A stretch of DNA of 64,000 bases from Nipponacmea schrenckii (taxonomy: Eukaryota > Mollusca > Gastropoda > Lottiidae), in NCBI GenBank assembly GCA_030562195.1, contig JAUJPP010000007.1:2418001-2482000 (forward strand). Direction: 5' to 3'. Position 1 is the first letter of the stretch, and every line of letters starts with the position of its first letter. Below, one piece after another: positions 41,001-44,000 of the stretch. The position numbers were made by a program, and so were the translations under genes. The notes beneath the pieces were generated by a model, which did not search any database, was not told where the DNA came from, and worked only from the letters and a program-made list of their open reading frames with translations.

Positions 41001-44000
41001 ATCGAGAGGTACATAAGTGAAGTAGCGCTTAGTAGCAAAAAGCTTTCAAATCTTCCACAATTTTGACAACTCACAAAGACGCCATTAATCATTATTCATG
41101 TCGACGCTTGACTCCAAACAATCGGTTTGTTTTCATTTTGTGACCTTGGCCGTTATACAATACCAAATCGGAATCATGACAACTCGGACCGAAGACAACT
41201 CGGACTAGGCCTAGGCCTACTAAAAATGTTTATGCTTATTTGTTTAAAATAACATGTCTTTCCAAAATGGACATCCTAACACGCCCGGACATCTCAAACT
41301 GTGTCGGTCACAGTTTGAAATGTCCGCGACTAGTGCGCATGTGCCATTGGACATTTCAAACTGCTGGACATCTCAAACTGTCACACCGGTAAGCACAAGG
41401 CAATATGAAGTCAAGTGAAATTTAAAGCTTAATTGTTCCAAAGCTAGAGACCTTGTATTTCATCTTCGTTTTAGGGCAGAATTAGAGCACCTTTATTTCT
41501 TAGGGATTGGTGTCGGAGAAAGAACTGTTTTTTTTTAAGCCGACGTCTCAGGCAGACAATGACAACAACCGACCAAAAAAAAAAAAAAAAAATTGTGAAG
41601 AACCTTTCGTTCCAATAATTTTTATGTGTTGATTGGGAAGCTCCTGTGTCAATCACGTTTTATTTTTAATTTAATTTTTTAATTTTTATTTAATTAATTA
41701 ATGAATAATTTTTTTATGACGTGATTGATACTACTTTTTCTTATTAACAAACTGCGATGCAACGTGTCAATGTTCAGTTAAACATGCATATTCAAGTTCT
41801 ATGAGCCTCTTGTCTTGTCTTAGACTTAGTTACGTCGGTTTTCCAACAAAGTTATAGAATATTAGCTGTTTATGTTTTTCTCCAATTCTGATTCTATCCC
41901 CTGTAGGTCTAATAGTAGTTAGTTGGTCAGACAATCCACACGTCTTGAAATCGCGTATTTTGTTGGTTTGAAAATTAATATAAAGAGGGGAGCAGGGGAG
42001 ATCCTGCTCACTTAAGATACATCGTCCAGTGTTCTGGCATAAAGAGTAGTCTCCTCCTTAAAAAGCCCTAAATTAACGGATTATTAATCTAGACTATCGA
42101 CCACATCACGTAATGAAGTTAAAACACTATATAATGTAGCTAGGACACCATGTAATGAACTAAGGACTCCATATAATGAAGTTAGGACCCCATATAATGA
42201 AGTTAGGACACCATGTAATGAATTAAGGACACGATATAATGAAGTTATGACCGCATATAGTGAAGTTAGGGCCCCATATAATGAAGTTAAGACACCATAT
42301 AATGAAGTTAAGACACCATATAATGAAGTCAGGACACCATATAATGAAGTCACCATATGGTTATGTTGGACTATTGGGTTTAGGTCCAGGGTGTCTGTCC
42401 TTAGTTCCTTTTCACATGGAAAACAATTAGTTACATTCAGCCATGATTTTATTCTCTCTAGGAAGTGACATCATCAGATGTTACATATTTAATCAAATTG
42501 TTAAATTTTGTTAAAATACAATCAACTAAAGGGAGGTAAATCAAAGTTTAGGATCAATAGTAATATTCAGACCAACGATAATTAATACTAACTTAAGAAG
42601 GTCAACAATAGAATACAAATGAAGATCTAAGGATCTGAATGCGACAATATAATGATACTTATGCCACATAAGACAGCTGCGGCGTTCCATAAAGACTGGT
42701 AGCAACTTGATGGTGGTACTTAATATAGCTCTGCCTTTAACCTTATTTTAAACATAGCTAGGCATGTAGATGTTTTAGTTATTTTGGGCAGAGAGTTCCA
42801 AATTAGACTTGCTGTATATTGGAAGATTCGTTTCATTGCTTTCAGTTTGTTGAGGAAACAAGTGATTTTCTTACACCATATAATGCAGTTAGGACACCAT
42901 AAAATGAAGTAAGGACACCATAATATAATGAAGTAAGGACACCATAATATAATGAAGTTAGAACACCATAATATAATGAAGTTAGGACACCATAATATAA
43001 TGAAGTTAGGACACCATAATATAATGAAGTTAGGACACCATAATATAATGAAGTTAGGACACCATATAATGCGGTTAGGACACCATAATATAATGAAGTT
43101 AGGACACCATAATATAATGAAGTTAGGACACCATAATATAATGAAGTTAGGACACCATAATATAATGAAGTTAGGACACCATAATATAATGAATTTAGAA
43201 CACCATAATATAATGAAGTTAGGGCAACATAATATAATGAAGTTAGGACACCATAGTATAATGAAGTAAGGACACCATATAATGAAGTAAGGACACCATA
43301 ATATAATGAAATTAGGACACCATGTAATGAAGTAAGGACACCATTTAATTAGTTTATCTGGTTCCCGAACCAATTTAGTCTCGATAAAAAAGTGGCACAT
43401 TTTTGACAGTTCGCGATGTACAAGACTGCCGATGTTGCGCGTGCGACCGTAAAACTAGTCCTTCTCTATTGCCGAAATAAAGCCGGCTTTTTGCGTTTCC
43501 ACTTGTTTAAAAAGCCGGCTTTAAAGCTAGCTTTCATTTGGCCCCCGATAAATTGCGGAACGCAAAAAGGGGGGTTTTCGGTTCCCGAAACGTAATGGTT
43601 CGGCAATTTAACAAGTGGAAACACAGAAAAGCTAGCTTAAAACCGGCTTTTTGGCCAAGTGGAAACACGGTTCATATAAAACAATTCTCAGAAAGCCGAA
43701 TTGGAATTTCGATTTAGCTTTTCCTTTATTTCCGGTTATATTTTTTTACTGAGTGCCTAATTTTCGAAGGTTCATATATCGTGACCTTGATCTTTGGTGA
43801 CCTTGTGACCTGCACAAAAGTTATTGCCCTTGTCGAGACCTTTCTATTGATGTCTTCATTTTTGTCGTGCAATGTCAACTTCCGGTTTTACAGACATTTG
43901 AAAATAGCAATTAGAGCTCTGTCACGTGACCTAATTTCCATACGTCAACATTTCTTTCAATTCCTTATTACACGTAATCTATTCTTTCCAATGATGTATA

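Larger units (their letters stand above)
36059..41027. mobile_element. Large foldback element with about 330-bp outer inverted arms
   Basis: The outer ends GCGCTACTTCACTTATGTAC (36059) and GTACATAAGTGAAGTAGCGC (ending 41027) start inverted arms that match over about 330 bases (to about 36390 and from 40690). Inside, the arms continue with TGTCAGGCCCCATACTGTTT (36399) against AAACAGTATGGGGCCTGA (38637). The core is a tandem array of units of about 178 bases. About two units face one way (37210-37560) and five to six the other (37610-38500). Arms made of tandem subrepeats are typical of Foldback-type elements. Two insertions interrupt it. No transposase is recognised and no flanking duplication is evident. 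Confidence 0.85.

Noticed and set aside
42873..43348. CRISPR-like direct repeats
   Set aside because: Units are contiguous with no unique spacers, and this is a eukaryotic sequence; it is a minisatellite.
42720..43400. Long minus-strand ORF rich in Trp/Ile/Cys (226 codons) and the complementary His/Met frame
   Set aside because: Produced by the 24-bp minisatellite, whose period is a multiple of three; only the last 45 codons are a real LINE remnant.
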